Positions 52,131 through 62,038 of a DNA stretch of 64,000 bases are shown here, one piece after another. A program made the translations under genes and the position numbers. The notes under the pieces are model-generated. The model was not told where the DNA came from, ran no database searches, and saw nothing but the letters and a program-made list of their open reading frames with translations. Origin of the DNA: CAYRTD01 sp964528675 (lineage in GTDB: Bacteria; Bacteroidota; Bacteroidia; Bacteroidales; GCA-2748055); NCBI GenBank assembly GCA_964528675.1, contig CAZGTU010000011.1:1-64000 (forward strand), written 5' to 3'. Each line of letters begins with the position of its first letter. Position 1 is the first letter of the stretch.

Positions 52131-53372
52131 ATGCTTTATCATTTATTTGAATACCTCGAAACCCTAGACTTCCCGGGAGCTGGAGTATTCCAGTATATCT
52201 CCTTCCGGGCCGCTGTTTCTGTGATCACTTCCCTGGCCATTTCGATGTTGTTTGGTAAAGCGATTATCCGGGTATTACAGAAGCATCAGATAGGGGAAAC
52301 GGTAAGGGACCTTGGTCTAGAAGGTCAAATGTTAAAACAGGGAACTCCAACCATGGGAGGATTAATCATTCTTGCCTCGATTTTTATCCCCACCATTTTA
52401 TTTGGCGATCTGACCAATGTTTACATTCAGCTCATGCTTGTATCCACCATGTGGCTTGGACTGATCGGTTTTATTGATGATTACATAAAGGTATATAAGA
52501 AGAATAAACAGGGGCTGAGAGGTAAATTTAAGATTCTCGGTCAGATAGGCCTGGGTATTATCGTGGGTTTCACCTTATATTTCAGTGATGATGTAATTAT
52601 AAGAGAACGTGTAAGGATACCTGAAGAAAAAGTCCCTGTGACCGGGAATGTAGTGGAATCGAATGGAGAATACTACAAGTTAATAGATGATAAATCAACA
52701 TTGACCACTATCCCCTTCCTTAAGAATAATGAATTCAACTATGCATGGCTGGTGTGGTTTATGGGTGAGAAGGCCCCGAAATTTGCCTGGATCGCCTTTG
52801 TTCTTGCAGTCATTATAATAATTACTGCCGTCTCGAATGGAGCAAACATAACAGACGGCCTGGATGGGCTGGCTACAGGTTCTGCAGCGATTATCGGGGT
52901 GACCCTTGGGATCCTGGCATATGTTTCGGGTAACTGGATTATAGCGGATTACCTGAATATCATGTATATCCCCACGATCGGTGAAACTGTGATCTTCGCC
53001 AGTGCATTTATCGGTGCCACCACCGGTTTTTTATGGTATAATTCCTTTCCGGCACAGGTTTTCATGGGGGATACGGGAAGTTTATCCATAGGCGGCATTA
53101 TTGCGGTATTTGCCATTATAGCGAGAAAAGAACTGCTCATCCCAATCCTTTGCGGGATTTTCCTGGTGGAGAGCCTTTCGGTAATGATACAGGTCAGTTG
53201 GTTCAAATATACCAAACGAAAATATGGCGAAGGCAGAAGGATATACAAAATGGCTCCTCTGCATCATCATTATCAGAAACTGGGATATCCGGAACCAAAG
53301 ATTGTTACCCGTTTCTGGATCATTGGAATTATGCTGGCCATTATATCAGTAGTGACATTAAAAATTAGATAA
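52131..53372 (+). CDS. mraY: Phospho-MurNAc-pentapeptide translocase MraY
   Basis: A 413-residue polytopic membrane enzyme that makes lipid I. Conserved motifs: GLEGQMLKQGTPTMGGLIIL, FIDDYIKVYKKNKQGLRGKFK, NGANITDGLDGLATG, FMGDTGSLSIGG and MAPLHHHYQK. A hydrophilic insert of about 60 residues (about 154-215) between membrane helices is usual in Bacteroidota and explains the length compared with about 360 residues in E. coli. Confidence 0.97.
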   Translation: MLYHLFEYLETLDFPGAGVFQYISFRAAVSVITSLAISMLFGKAIIRVLQKHQIGETVRDLGLEGQMLKQGTPTMGGLIILASIFIPTILFGDLTNVYIQLMLVSTMWLGLIGFIDDYIKVYKKNKQGLRGKFKILGQIGLGIIVGFTLYFSDDVIIRERVRIPEEKVPVTGNVVESNGEYYKLIDDKSTLTTIPFLKNNEFNYAWLVWFMGEKAPKFAWIAFVLAVIIIITAVSNGANITDGLDGLATGSAAIIGVTLGILAYVSGNWIIADYLNIMYIPTIGETVIFASAFIGATTGFLWYNSFPAQVFMGDTGSLSIGGIIAVFAIIARKELLIPILCGIFLVESLSVMIQVSWFKYTKRKYGEGRRIYKMAPLHHHYQKLGYPEPKIVTRFWIIGIMLAIISVVTLKIR

Positions 53373-53393
53373 AACCTAAAACTCAGAGTTCAA

Positions 53394-54740
53394 ATGGAGG
53401 AAAGTAAAAGGATTGTAATAATTGGGGCAGGAGAAAGCGGCACGGGATCTGCTATTCTGGCCCAGAAAGAGGGTTTTGATGTATTTGTCTCCGATTATGC
53501 TAAAATTAAACCCAGGTATAAAGAACTTTTAGAAAGTTACGATATACCTTATGAAGAAAGTACGCATACGGAGCGCTATATTCTGAATGCTGACGAAGTG
53601 ATTAAAAGCCCGGGAATCCCTGAAAGCAACCCTATTATCCAGCAAATTCGAAAGAAAAACATTCATGTTATTTCTGAGATCGAATTTGCTGCAAGGTTTA
53701 CCACTGCAAGGAAAATTTGCATCACCGGAAGTAACGGAAAAACTACCACTACTTCTCTCCTGCACCATATGATGAGAAAAGGTGGTTTGAATGCTGGTAT
53801 TGCAGGAAATGTTGGGAGAAGCTTTGCTTACCAGGTTGCCACAGAGGATTACGATTATTATGTCCTGGAAATTTCCAGCTTCCAGCTCGACGGGATGTAT
53901 GATTTTAAAGCGGATATTGCAATTCTGTTGAATATTACCCCCGATCATCTCGATCGATACGATTATAACCTTCAGAATTATGTTGACTCAAAATTCCGGA
54001 TTACACAAAATCTCACTGAGGATCAATATTTTGTATTCTGTTCTGACGATGAGATCACCATAAAGGAACTGGAAAATATTGTAATGAAAGCCCGTCAGCT
54101 CCCTTATGCATACCGGAAGAAAGAAGAAGAAGTTGCCTGGGTTGATCATGAGGATCTGATGAGGATAGAGTTCGATGATGTAGATTTCTCAATGTCGGTA
54201 AATGAACTTTCTCTGCGTGGGAAGCACAATACCTATAACAGCATGGCGGCCGGTATTGCAGGAAATGTATTGAAAATTCGCAAAGATCTTATCCGTGAAG
54301 CACTGATGGACTTTCAGGGAGTCGAACATCGCCTGGAACCGGTCATAAAGGTGCATGGTATCGAATTTATCAACGACTCCAAAGCCACCAATGTAAATTC
54401 AAGCTGGTATGCATTGGAAAGTTTGACGAATGAGATTGTCTGGATTGCAGGTGGCGTTGATAAAGGAAATGATTACCGAAGTTTGAAAGGTCTTGTAGAG
54501 AAAAAAGTAAAAGCAATCGTTTGCCTGGGTAAAGATAATAGCAAGTTGAAAAAGGAATTTGGTGAGGTGGTTGAAACCATAGTTGAAACAGACAACATGA
54601 GAGATGCTGTTAGAAAAGCCTACAGCCTTGGAACTACCGGAGACGCTGTTCTGTTGTCACCCGCCTGTGCAAGTTTCGATCTTTTTGAAAATTTCGAAGA
54701 AAGAGGAAGGCTTTTCAAAGAAGCGGTGAGAGAACTATAA
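53394..54740 (+). CDS. murD: UDP-MurNAc-Ala:D-glutamate ligase MurD
   Basis: A 448-residue Mur ligase that adds D-Glu. The N-terminal Rossmann-like start (IVIIGAGESGTGSAILA), ATP loop ITGSNGKTTTTSLL, LNITPDHLDRYDYNLQNYVDSKFRI and FINDSKATNVNSSWYALE are typical. The motif after it (WIAGGVDKGNDY) is the usual C-terminal domain site. It lies 21 nt after mraY and 17 nt before ftsW, in the same operon. Confidence 0.97.
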   Translation: MEESKRIVIIGAGESGTGSAILAQKEGFDVFVSDYAKIKPRYKELLESYDIPYEESTHTERYILNADEVIKSPGIPESNPIIQQIRKKNIHVISEIEFAARFTTARKICITGSNGKTTTTSLLHHMMRKGGLNAGIAGNVGRSFAYQVATEDYDYYVLEISSFQLDGMYDFKADIAILLNITPDHLDRYDYNLQNYVDSKFRITQNLTEDQYFVFCSDDEITIKELENIVMKARQLPYAYRKKEEEVAWVDHEDLMRIEFDDVDFSMSVNELSLRGKHNTYNSMAAGIAGNVLKIRKDLIREALMDFQGVEHRLEPVIKVHGIEFINDSKATNVNSSWYALESLTNEIVWIAGGVDKGNDYRSLKGLVEKKVKAIVCLGKDNSKLKKEFGEVVETIVETDNMRDAVRKAYSLGTTGDAVLLSPACASFDLFENFEERGRLFKEAVREL

Positions 54741-54757
54741 GACTTTGAATAACTATA

Positions 54758-55930
54758 ATGAATATGAAGTTAGCGGATTACATAAGAGGAGACAGAGTAA
54801 TATGGATGGTAATTATTTTATTGTCCGTTATTTCCCTGTTATCGGTGTACAGCTCCTCCCAGTCACTTGCTTTCAGCGGGGGAGCAAATAAGACTGTGTA
54901 TCTGCTCCTGAAACAAATGTTTATTTTAGTTTTCGGTGTTTTTGCCATCATAGTCACCCATCTGATACCATATAAGATCTTTTCCAGGCTTTCACAGTTA
55001 TTGTTGTTTATTGTAATTCCTTTATTGCTTTTCACTTTAATGTTTGGAAGAGGCAATGCCGAAGCGAACCGATGGCTGGAAATGCCCGGGGGGTTTACCT
55101 TTCAGACTTCTGATATGGCGAAGATCATTCTTGTGATCTTTGTTGCACGGGTACTCTCCCTGAAGCAAAGCAAAATGAAAAAATTTAAAGAAGCGTTTGG
55201 CCCAATCATCTTTGCTTCCATTCTTGTTTGCGGATTGATATTACCTGCTAATTTTTCTACTGCTGCATTGCTTTTTATAACTGTCTTTATCCTGATGTTT
55301 ATAGGAAGAATGCCTCTGAAGTTTCTGTTCTTAACACTGGCTGGAGCTGTTGTGTTTTTTGCTTTGTTCATCCTGGCTGTGGAAACTTTTGAATTCCAAA
55401 ACCGGAAGGGTACATGGAAAAGCCGTATAGAAAGCTTTCGGAAAGGTGCCGGGGAAGGCGTGAATAATTACCAGGTGAACAGGGCAAAAGTAGCTATAGT
55501 AAATGGCGGAATATTCGGGAAAGGCCCCGGTAACAGTGTTCAGAAAGAGAAGCTCCCCCAGGCCAATTCGGATTTTATTTATGCAATTATTATCGAGGAA
55601 TACGGATTGGCAGGTGGATTGACCGTAATGTTCCTATATATATGGTTATTATTCAGGACGGCCCTAATTGTCAGGAAAAGTAACCGGACTTTTCCGGCTT
55701 TTGCCGCCATAGGCCTGGTTCTTTTAATTGTGTTGCAGGCAATTCTAAACATGGCCGTGGCTGTAAATCTTGTGCCCGTAACGGGTCAGACCCTTCCTTA
55801 CATTAGCAGCGGAGGTTCATCGGTTTTATTTACCAGCCTGGCACTTGGAGTTATCCTCAGCATAAGCTGGGGAATAGAAGAAGATTTGAATAAATCCCAA
55901 AAGCTGAATACAGAAAATGAAGAGGATTAA
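54758..55930 (+). CDS. ftsW: SEDS glycosyltransferase FtsW
   Basis: A 390-residue SEDS-family peptidoglycan polymerase with about ten transmembrane helices. The large periplasmic loop contains YQVNRAKVAIVNGGIFGKGPGNSVQKEKLPQANSDFIYAIIIEEYGLAGG, with the catalytic Asp in NSDFI. TGQTLPYISSGGSSVLFTSLALGV is the signature near the end. It acts with FtsI at the septum. The stop overlaps the murG start by 14 nt. Confidence 0.96.
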   Translation: MNMKLADYIRGDRVIWMVIILLSVISLLSVYSSSQSLAFSGGANKTVYLLLKQMFILVFGVFAIIVTHLIPYKIFSRLSQLLLFIVIPLLLFTLMFGRGNAEANRWLEMPGGFTFQTSDMAKIILVIFVARVLSLKQSKMKKFKEAFGPIIFASILVCGLILPANFSTAALLFITVFILMFIGRMPLKFLFLTLAGAVVFFALFILAVETFEFQNRKGTWKSRIESFRKGAGEGVNNYQVNRAKVAIVNGGIFGKGPGNSVQKEKLPQANSDFIYAIIIEEYGLAGGLTVMFLYIWLLFRTALIVRKSNRTFPAFAAIGLVLLIVLQAILNMAVAVNLVPVTGQTLPYISSGGSSVLFTSLALGVILSISWGIEEDLNKSQKLNTENEED

Positions 55931-57014
55931 ACGGATCATAATAGGTGGCGGAGGTACAGGTGGACATGTTTTCCCTGCCATTTCAATCGCCCAGGCTCTG
56001 AAGCAAAAAGAGCCGGGAATTGATATCCTTTTCGTTGGTGCTGAAAATAAACTGGAGATGGAAAAAGTCCCCGAGGCGGGATTTAAAATAGAGGGATTGC
56101 CGGTAGCCGGTTTTCAGAGAAAAATAAGTTTTAAGAATATAACTTTTTTTATAAAACTTTTGCGATCTGTGCGTAAATCTGCAAGAATTATCAAAACCTT
56201 CAAGCCCGATCTTGCCATTGGTGTTGGTGGTTATGCGAGCGGCCCGATTTTGAGAGCAGCAGCACAGAAAAATATACCCATTGCAATCCAGGAGCAGAAT
56301 TCCTATGCGGGTGTCACCAACAGGATGCTTGCCGGAAAAGCCAGGAAAATATTTGTAGCATATGAAGGAATGGAAAAATATTTCCCGGCAGAAAAGATCA
56401 TCCTGACGGGGAATCCTGTACGGGCTGATCTGATGAATACTGAAAAGTACAGGGGAGAGGGTCTCAAACATTTTGGCCTGGAAGAAAGAAAACCCGTGGT
56501 TCTGGTCATAGGAGGAAGTCTTGGTTCCGGAACAATCAATAAAAGCATTTTGCTGGGACTGGATCGTTTCGGAAAAGAAAACCAGTTGATATGGCAGACC
56601 GGAAAATATTACTATGACAGTATTGTGAAAGCAGTTGGGGAGATAGGCGGCAGTGCAATAAAAATACAGCCTTTTATCAGAAATATGAAATATGCCTTTG
56701 CAGTAGCTGATGTGATTATTTCAAGAGCCGGTGCGGGAACCATTTCGGAACTCGCACTGTTGGGAAAACCGGTAATTCTGGTTCCATCTCCCAATGTTGC
56801 AGAAGATCATCAGACAAAAAATGCCATGGCCCTGGCTTCAAGAAATGCAGCTATCCATATTGCCGACAGAGAGGCTGAAACCGGGCTGGTGAATGCTTGC
56901 ATGACTTTACTCGATGATGAGAAAATGAGAAAGAAACTATCATACAATATAAAGGAAATGGCTTTACCCGACTCTGCTGACAGGATTGCAGAGGAAATAA
57001 TGAAAATGATATGA
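55917..57014 (+). CDS. murG: UDP-GlcNAc:lipid I N-acetylglucosamine transferase MurG
   Basis: A 365-residue GT28 enzyme that makes lipid II on the inner face of the membrane. GGGGTGGHVFPAISIAQALK is the acceptor-site loop. AIGVGGYASGPILRAA, AIQEQNSYAGVTNRMLA and VIGGSLGSGTINKSI are diagnostic, and ISRAGAGTISELALLGKPVILVPSPNVAEDHQTKNA holds the UDP-GlcNAc contacts. It overlaps murC by 4 nt. Confidence 0.97.
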   Translation: MKRIKRIIIGGGGTGGHVFPAISIAQALKQKEPGIDILFVGAENKLEMEKVPEAGFKIEGLPVAGFQRKISFKNITFFIKLLRSVRKSARIIKTFKPDLAIGVGGYASGPILRAAAQKNIPIAIQEQNSYAGVTNRMLAGKARKIFVAYEGMEKYFPAEKIILTGNPVRADLMNTEKYRGEGLKHFGLEERKPVVLVIGGSLGSGTINKSILLGLDRFGKENQLIWQTGKYYYDSIVKAVGEIGGSAIKIQPFIRNMKYAFAVADVIISRAGAGTISELALLGKPVILVPSPNVAEDHQTKNAMALASRNAAIHIADREAETGLVNACMTLLDDEKMRKKLSYNIKEMALPDSADRIAEEIMKMI

Positions 57015-58396
57015 ATGTTTTTCTGGACATAAAAAGAGCCTATTTTCTGGGAATCGGAGGTATCGGTATGAGTGCCATTGCCAGGTATCTTAATGCCACT
57101 GGTATTGAAGTTGCCGGATACGACCGGGTATCCACTCCGCTTACCGACCAACTGACGCGCGAAGGAATAAAGATCTTTTTCACTGAAAACAAAGAAAAGA
57201 TACCCGAAAAATTCCGGGAAAAAGAAAACGTCCTGGTCATTTATACCCCCGCAATTCCTGCCGATCATGAAGGTTTCAGGTTTTTCAGGGAAAAGGACTT
57301 CGGAATGATCAAACGTTCCGAAGCCCTTGGCAAAATAATGAATACAAATAAAGGGATTGCAATAGCTGGAACTCACGGGAAAACAACTGTGTCCTGTATC
57401 ATTACGCATCTGCTTAATGAGTCAGGTGTGAAATGCAATGCTTTTCTCGGTGGGATAAGCAAAAATCTGAATTCAAATTTGCTTCTCAATCCTGGTGCTG
57501 AATGTATCATAGCCGAAGCTGATGAATTTGATCGCTCATTTCTTCAGTTGCATCCTCACCTGGCCGTGGTCACTTCAATTGATCCTGATCACCTGGATAT
57601 TTATGATATCTATGAAAACCTTAAAGCTGCCTTTGGAAAATTTGTATCCCAGATAAAAAATGGGGGAATACTCATTTATAAGCTTGGACTTCCCCTGGTT
57701 ATTCCTGAAGGCTTGAGGGTATTGACTTACAGCCTGACTTCCCGGGAGGCAGACTTTTACCCGGTGGATGAAAAAAGAGAAGGTTTCAGATACACATTTG
57801 GATTAAAGACCCCGGAAGGGATAATTAAAAATCTCCACCTCAATGTTTATGGAAGGGTTAATCTTGAAAATGCTGTGGCTGCATGCAGTGTGGCACATTC
57901 ACTCGGAGTGAACGAAAACCTGGTTCGGGATGCACTGGCATCTTATTCCGGTGTATGGCGCAGGTTCGATGTGAGGGTTGAAGAAGGTGGAAAGATTTAC
58001 ATTGATGATTATGCTCATCACCCGGAAGAATTGAAAGCTTTTATCGCTTCTGTAAGGGAAGCCCTCCCTGGAAAACGCATCACTGGAATATTTCAACCGC
58101 ATTTATATTCGCGCACCCGCGATTTTGCAGCAGGATTCGCAACGAGTCTTTCTGCCCTCGATGATGTAATTCTGCTGGACATATATCCTGCACGAGAGAA
58201 ACCTATTCCGGGAGTTAGTTCTGAGTTGATATTCAAGAAACTTCATAATGCAGGGGAGAAGATACTGGTATCGAAAGATCAGTTGCTTAAAGTCGTGCAT
58301 GAATTGAAGCCGGAAGTATTACTGAGTATGGGAGCCGGAGATATTGATCAACTGGTAGAGCCGGTGGAAAACCTTATAAAAGAAATGAATAGATAA
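57011..58396 (+). CDS. murC: UDP-MurNAc:L-alanine ligase MurC
   Basis: A 461-residue Mur ligase that adds L-Ala to UDP-MurNAc. The UDP-binding start is YFLGIGGIGMSAIARYL; the ATP loop is IAGTHGKTTVSC; EADEFDRSFLQLHPHLAVVTSIDPDHLDIY and YIDDYAHHPEELKAFIAS are typical. It is placed between murG and ftsQ with no gap to ftsQ (next ATG follows the stop directly). Confidence 0.97.
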   Translation: MNVFLDIKRAYFLGIGGIGMSAIARYLNATGIEVAGYDRVSTPLTDQLTREGIKIFFTENKEKIPEKFREKENVLVIYTPAIPADHEGFRFFREKDFGMIKRSEALGKIMNTNKGIAIAGTHGKTTVSCIITHLLNESGVKCNAFLGGISKNLNSNLLLNPGAECIIAEADEFDRSFLQLHPHLAVVTSIDPDHLDIYDIYENLKAAFGKFVSQIKNGGILIYKLGLPLVIPEGLRVLTYSLTSREADFYPVDEKREGFRYTFGLKTPEGIIKNLHLNVYGRVNLENAVAACSVAHSLGVNENLVRDALASYSGVWRRFDVRVEEGGKIYIDDYAHHPEELKAFIASVREALPGKRITGIFQPHLYSRTRDFAAGFATSLSALDDVILLDIYPAREKPIPGVSSELIFKKLHNAGEKILVSKDQLLKVVHELKPEVLLSMGAGDIDQLVEPVENLIKEMNR

Positions 58397-59182
58397 ATGA
58401 AGAAAGTACTGACCATATTATTCAATGTTTTGTTAATTGCAGGATTGGTTTTCTTTCTGAGTTTTTCCGGTTCGAGAGAAAAAGAATTGCTGTGTACGGA
58501 GATCAGGATCAATATGAAAGATACTTTGAATGCCGGATTTCTGAAACAAAAGGATATTGAAAACACATTGGTTATTGAAGAAGCTGAAATTCTGGGCTAT
58601 CCGATCGGCGACATCAATATTCGCTCACTTGAGAAAATACTTCTTGATAATGCTTATATCTCGAATGCGGAGATATATTCCAATTTGAATGGTGTGCTCA
58701 ATGTTGATGTTGTTCAGCGTCGGCCTGTTATCAGGATCATTACACCAGCACAGAGATCATATTATCTGGACAGGGAAGGTCACATTTTCCCGGAGAAAGC
58801 CGGGTTTACGCCTCATGTTTTGATAGCTAACGGCTATTTTACCGAGGATAATCACCTTAAGAAGGTTAAAGCCATTCATGAATTAGAAGAAAATGATGAT
58901 TACAGGGAATGGAAAGATGCATTGGAATTAGCCATATTCATTGAGGAAAGTGAGTTCTGGGAATCGCAAATCGTTCAGGTCTATTACAACAGTAAGGGAG
59001 ATTTTGAACTGGTTCCAAGGGTAGGTGCTCATCAAATCATTTTCGGAGATGCCAGCGAAATGAAACAAAAGTTTAAGAAGCTAAAAACTCTTTACGAAGA
59101 AGGACTTAAGTATGAAGGCTGGAATAAATATGAGAAGATAAATTTAAAATATAATAATCAAGTAATCTGTACTAAACGATAA
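58397..59182 (+). CDS. ftsQ: Division protein FtsQ (DivIB-like)
   Basis: A 261-residue bitopic membrane protein. A membrane helix at about 6-24 is followed by a POTRA-like region (TLNAGFLKQKDIENTLVIE, with GDINIRSLEKILLDNAYISNAEIYSNLNGVLNVDVVQRRPVIRI) and the FtsQ domain (YYLDREGHIFPEKAGFTPHV). It bridges early and late division proteins. It starts at the base after the murC stop and ends 4 nt before ftsA. Confidence 0.93.
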   Translation: MKKVLTILFNVLLIAGLVFFLSFSGSREKELLCTEIRINMKDTLNAGFLKQKDIENTLVIEEAEILGYPIGDINIRSLEKILLDNAYISNAEIYSNLNGVLNVDVVQRRPVIRIITPAQRSYYLDREGHIFPEKAGFTPHVLIANGYFTEDNHLKKVKAIHELEENDDYREWKDALELAIFIEESEFWESQIVQVYYNSKGDFELVPRVGAHQIIFGDASEMKQKFKKLKTLYEEGLKYEGWNKYEKINLKYNNQVICTKR

Positions 59183-59186
59183 CACT

Positions 59187-60512
59187 ATGGCAAATAAAGA
59201 ACAAATTGTTGCAGCAGTTGATATCGGAACAACGAAGATTGTTGCAATCGTAGGTCGTATCCTGGAAAATGGTCGGCTTGAAGTCCTCGGCATGGGCAAA
59301 ACTGTTTCCAAAGGGGTTAAGCGCGGGGTCGTGCTTAATATTGAGGAAACGGTCAATGCTATCGAATCCACCGTAAATGAAGCAAAAGCAATGTCCAAGA
59401 TTAATTTTTCTGAAGTCTTTGTGGGAATTGCAGGTCAGCACATCAAATCTATTCGCAATCGCGGATACATTAACCGTGACTCCTATGAAGATGAAATAAC
59501 ACGAAAAGACATTAACCGGCTGGTGGAGGATATGAAAAAGATACCTGTTGATGTTGCTGAAGAGATTATTCATGTCCTTCCGCAAAATTTTATCGTGGAT
59601 AATGAAACAGGAGTCAAAAATCCTGTCGGAATGTCGGGAAAAAGACTGGAAGCAAACTTCCATATAGTTGTAGGACAAATCGCTTCTGCAAAAAACATTG
59701 AAAAATGTATAAATCGGGTGAACTTGAATGTGAAACAGCTTATTCTTGAACCTCTCGCCTCCAGTGAAGCTGTTTTGACGGATGATGAGAAGGAGGCAGG
59801 AGTTGCGCTTGTGGATATTGGTGGAGGAACTACAGATATTGCTGTTTATTATGATGAAATTATCCGACACACTGCAGTAATTCCATTTGGAGGAAATGCT
59901 GTAACCCGCGATATTAAAGAAGGTTGTTCAATTCTTCAACGGCAGGCCGAGTCATTAAAAATGCAATTTGGTTCGGCCCTGGGAGATCTGGCCAAGGAAG
60001 ATAAGGTTGTGACAATACCGGGAATAAGCGGAAGAGAGCCCAAGGAAATCAGCTTTAAAAGTCTGGCCTACATAATACAGTCGCGTATGGAAGAAATTGT
60101 AGATGCCATTATGTTTGAGGTAGAGAATTCGGGATATATGGACAAGCTTTCCGCAGGAATCGTTTTAACCGGAGGTGGTGCTATGCTGAGACATTTACCC
60201 CAACTGGTTAAATTCAAAACGGGAATGGACGTCAGGCTTGGGTACCCCAATGAAAAGTTGACAAAAGAATCCAATGAAGAGGCAAATCAGCCCATGTATT
60301 CTACCTCTGTCGGACTTCTTTTAAAAGGTTACGAATTCCTGCAGGAGAACAATGAAAACACTGCAATTGAAGAAGGCATTCCGGAAGAGGAAGAAATAGT
60401 GAAGAAGAGCAGGGAGAATTTCAAATCCAAAATTCGTCCCCGGGGCAAATTGATCGATTCTTTAAAGAGTGCGATTACCGACATATTTGACGATGAAAGC
60501 TCAAATATGTAA
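59187..60512 (+). CDS. ftsA: Actin-like division protein FtsA
   Basis: A 441-residue actin-fold ATPase that tethers FtsZ to the membrane. Phosphate 1 motif is VAAVDIGTTKIVAIVG; the SHS2-like 1C domain is around 85-165; phosphate 2 is ALVDIGGGTTDIAVY; the adenosine motif is GIVLTGGGAMLRHL. The C-terminal segment (RGKLIDSLKSAITDIFDDE) can form the amphipathic membrane-binding helix. Highly conserved and full length. Confidence 0.97.
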   Translation: MANKEQIVAAVDIGTTKIVAIVGRILENGRLEVLGMGKTVSKGVKRGVVLNIEETVNAIESTVNEAKAMSKINFSEVFVGIAGQHIKSIRNRGYINRDSYEDEITRKDINRLVEDMKKIPVDVAEEIIHVLPQNFIVDNETGVKNPVGMSGKRLEANFHIVVGQIASAKNIEKCINRVNLNVKQLILEPLASSEAVLTDDEKEAGVALVDIGGGTTDIAVYYDEIIRHTAVIPFGGNAVTRDIKEGCSILQRQAESLKMQFGSALGDLAKEDKVVTIPGISGREPKEISFKSLAYIIQSRMEEIVDAIMFEVENSGYMDKLSAGIVLTGGGAMLRHLPQLVKFKTGMDVRLGYPNEKLTKESNEEANQPMYSTSVGLLLKGYEFLQENNENTAIEEGIPEEEEIVKKSRENFKSKIRPRGKLIDSLKSAITDIFDDESSNM

Positions 60513-60547
60513 AATTAAATATTGAAAATCTTAAAAACACAATAGTC

Positions 60548-61999
60548 ATGGCAGAAGATCTGATGAATTTTGAACTCCCTGTCGAACGTTCTTCCATCAT
60601 AAAGGTGGTGGGAGTTGGTGGAGGTGGAAGCAATGCCGTAAACCACATGTGTCGAAAGGGAATAAAAGACGTGAATTTTGTGGTGTGCAATACTGATGCC
60701 CAGGCTTTAAATAACAGTCCTGTAGCTGTTAAAATACAGCTTGGAGAATCATTGACCGAAGGCCGGGGGGCCGGTAATAAACCCGATATTGGAAGGCAGG
60801 CGGCAATTGAAAATATTGAAGAGATCAGGGATATTCTATCCCAGAATACCAGGATGATCTTTATCACCGCCGGCATGGGTGGAGGAACCGGTACAGGTGC
60901 TGCTCCTGTAATTGCCAAGACCGCACAGGAAATGGGTATATTAACTGTTGCCATAGTGACCATACCTTTCCGGTTTGAGGGACAGCAAAGGATTAAGCAG
61001 GCCATTGAGGGAATTGATGAATTAAAGCAACATGTGGATTCTTTACTGGTTATCAATAATCAGAAACTCAGAGAGGTTCACGGTGATCTGAAGCTTGCCC
61101 AGGCCTTTGAAAAAGCAGATGATATACTCGCGCGTGCTGCCAAGGGAATTGCCGAAATTATTACGGTTCATGGCTATATAAATGTCGATTTTGCCGATGT
61201 TGAAACTGTGATGAAAAGCTCCGGAGTTGCCATACTGGGTTCTGCATCGGCGAGTGGAGAAAACCGGGCCATCAAGGCTATCGAATCCGCACTTTCATCC
61301 CCCTTGCTCAACAATAATGATATCACCGGTGCAAAATCCATTCTTTTGAATATTACATCAGGAGACGAGGAGATTAGCATGGATGAGGTAGGAGAGATTA
61401 CTGATTATGTTAACCAGGCTGCTGATAAAAGTGCGCTGATTATCTGGGGAACCGGGGTAGATGATTCACTGGAAGATGGAATAAGTGTCACTATCATTGC
61501 CACCGGATTCGGGACAAACAGTATTCCCGAACTTTATACCGTCAAGAAGCATTATGATAAGATTCCACTGAGAGATCAGGAAGAAAAGCCTGTATCGAAG
61601 ACAGATTTTACGGTAAAGGATAAGTCTGATCCCAATCAGACGAAAATTGAATTTGATGGTGAAGAGAAATCGGAGGAATACATTCTTTTCGATGAATCTG
61701 CCATGGATGAGGATGCTCCCGAAGGAGAAGAGGCGAGTCGAATTAAGGAAGAGAGGGTTAAGAAGCTCAAGGAGGCTCATGAAAGGATGAAAATGGACGG
61801 GTATAATACAAAAAAAGAGAATCAAACTATCGAACAGCTTGAAAATGAACCGGCTTACGTCAGGAAGAAGATTCAAATAAAACCGGAAATACCTTCCACA
61901 GAAGGGGAGGTCTCCAAGTATAAACTTTCGGAGGATGAAGAAAACGGCGGCCCCAAGCTGAGAGAAGATAATTCATATTTGCATGATAATGTTGATTAA
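60548..61999 (+). CDS. ftsZ: Tubulin-like division GTPase FtsZ
   Basis: A 483-residue FtsZ. The N-terminal GTPase domain has VGVGGGGSNAVNHM and the tubulin signature GGGTGTGAAPVIA; the T7 loop is NVDFADVETVM. After the core (about 330 residues) there is a long acidic and basic linker and a C-terminal peptide ending LHDNVD, as in Bacteroidota. It polymerises into the Z ring. It is the last dcw gene; 39 nt later a YqeY gene follows on the same strand. Confidence 0.98.
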   Translation: MAEDLMNFELPVERSSIIKVVGVGGGGSNAVNHMCRKGIKDVNFVVCNTDAQALNNSPVAVKIQLGESLTEGRGAGNKPDIGRQAAIENIEEIRDILSQNTRMIFITAGMGGGTGTGAAPVIAKTAQEMGILTVAIVTIPFRFEGQQRIKQAIEGIDELKQHVDSLLVINNQKLREVHGDLKLAQAFEKADDILARAAKGIAEIITVHGYINVDFADVETVMKSSGVAILGSASASGENRAIKAIESALSSPLLNNNDITGAKSILLNITSGDEEISMDEVGEITDYVNQAADKSALIIWGTGVDDSLEDGISVTIIATGFGTNSIPELYTVKKHYDKIPLRDQEEKPVSKTDFTVKDKSDPNQTKIEFDGEEKSEEYILFDESAMDEDAPEGEEASRIKEERVKKLKEAHERMKMDGYNTKKENQTIEQLENEPAYVRKKIQIKPEIPSTEGEVSKYKLSEDEENGGPKLREDNSYLHDNVD

Positions 62000-62038
62000 T
62001 ACATCAGTATTTCCTAATTTTCAGTAAAATTAAAGACT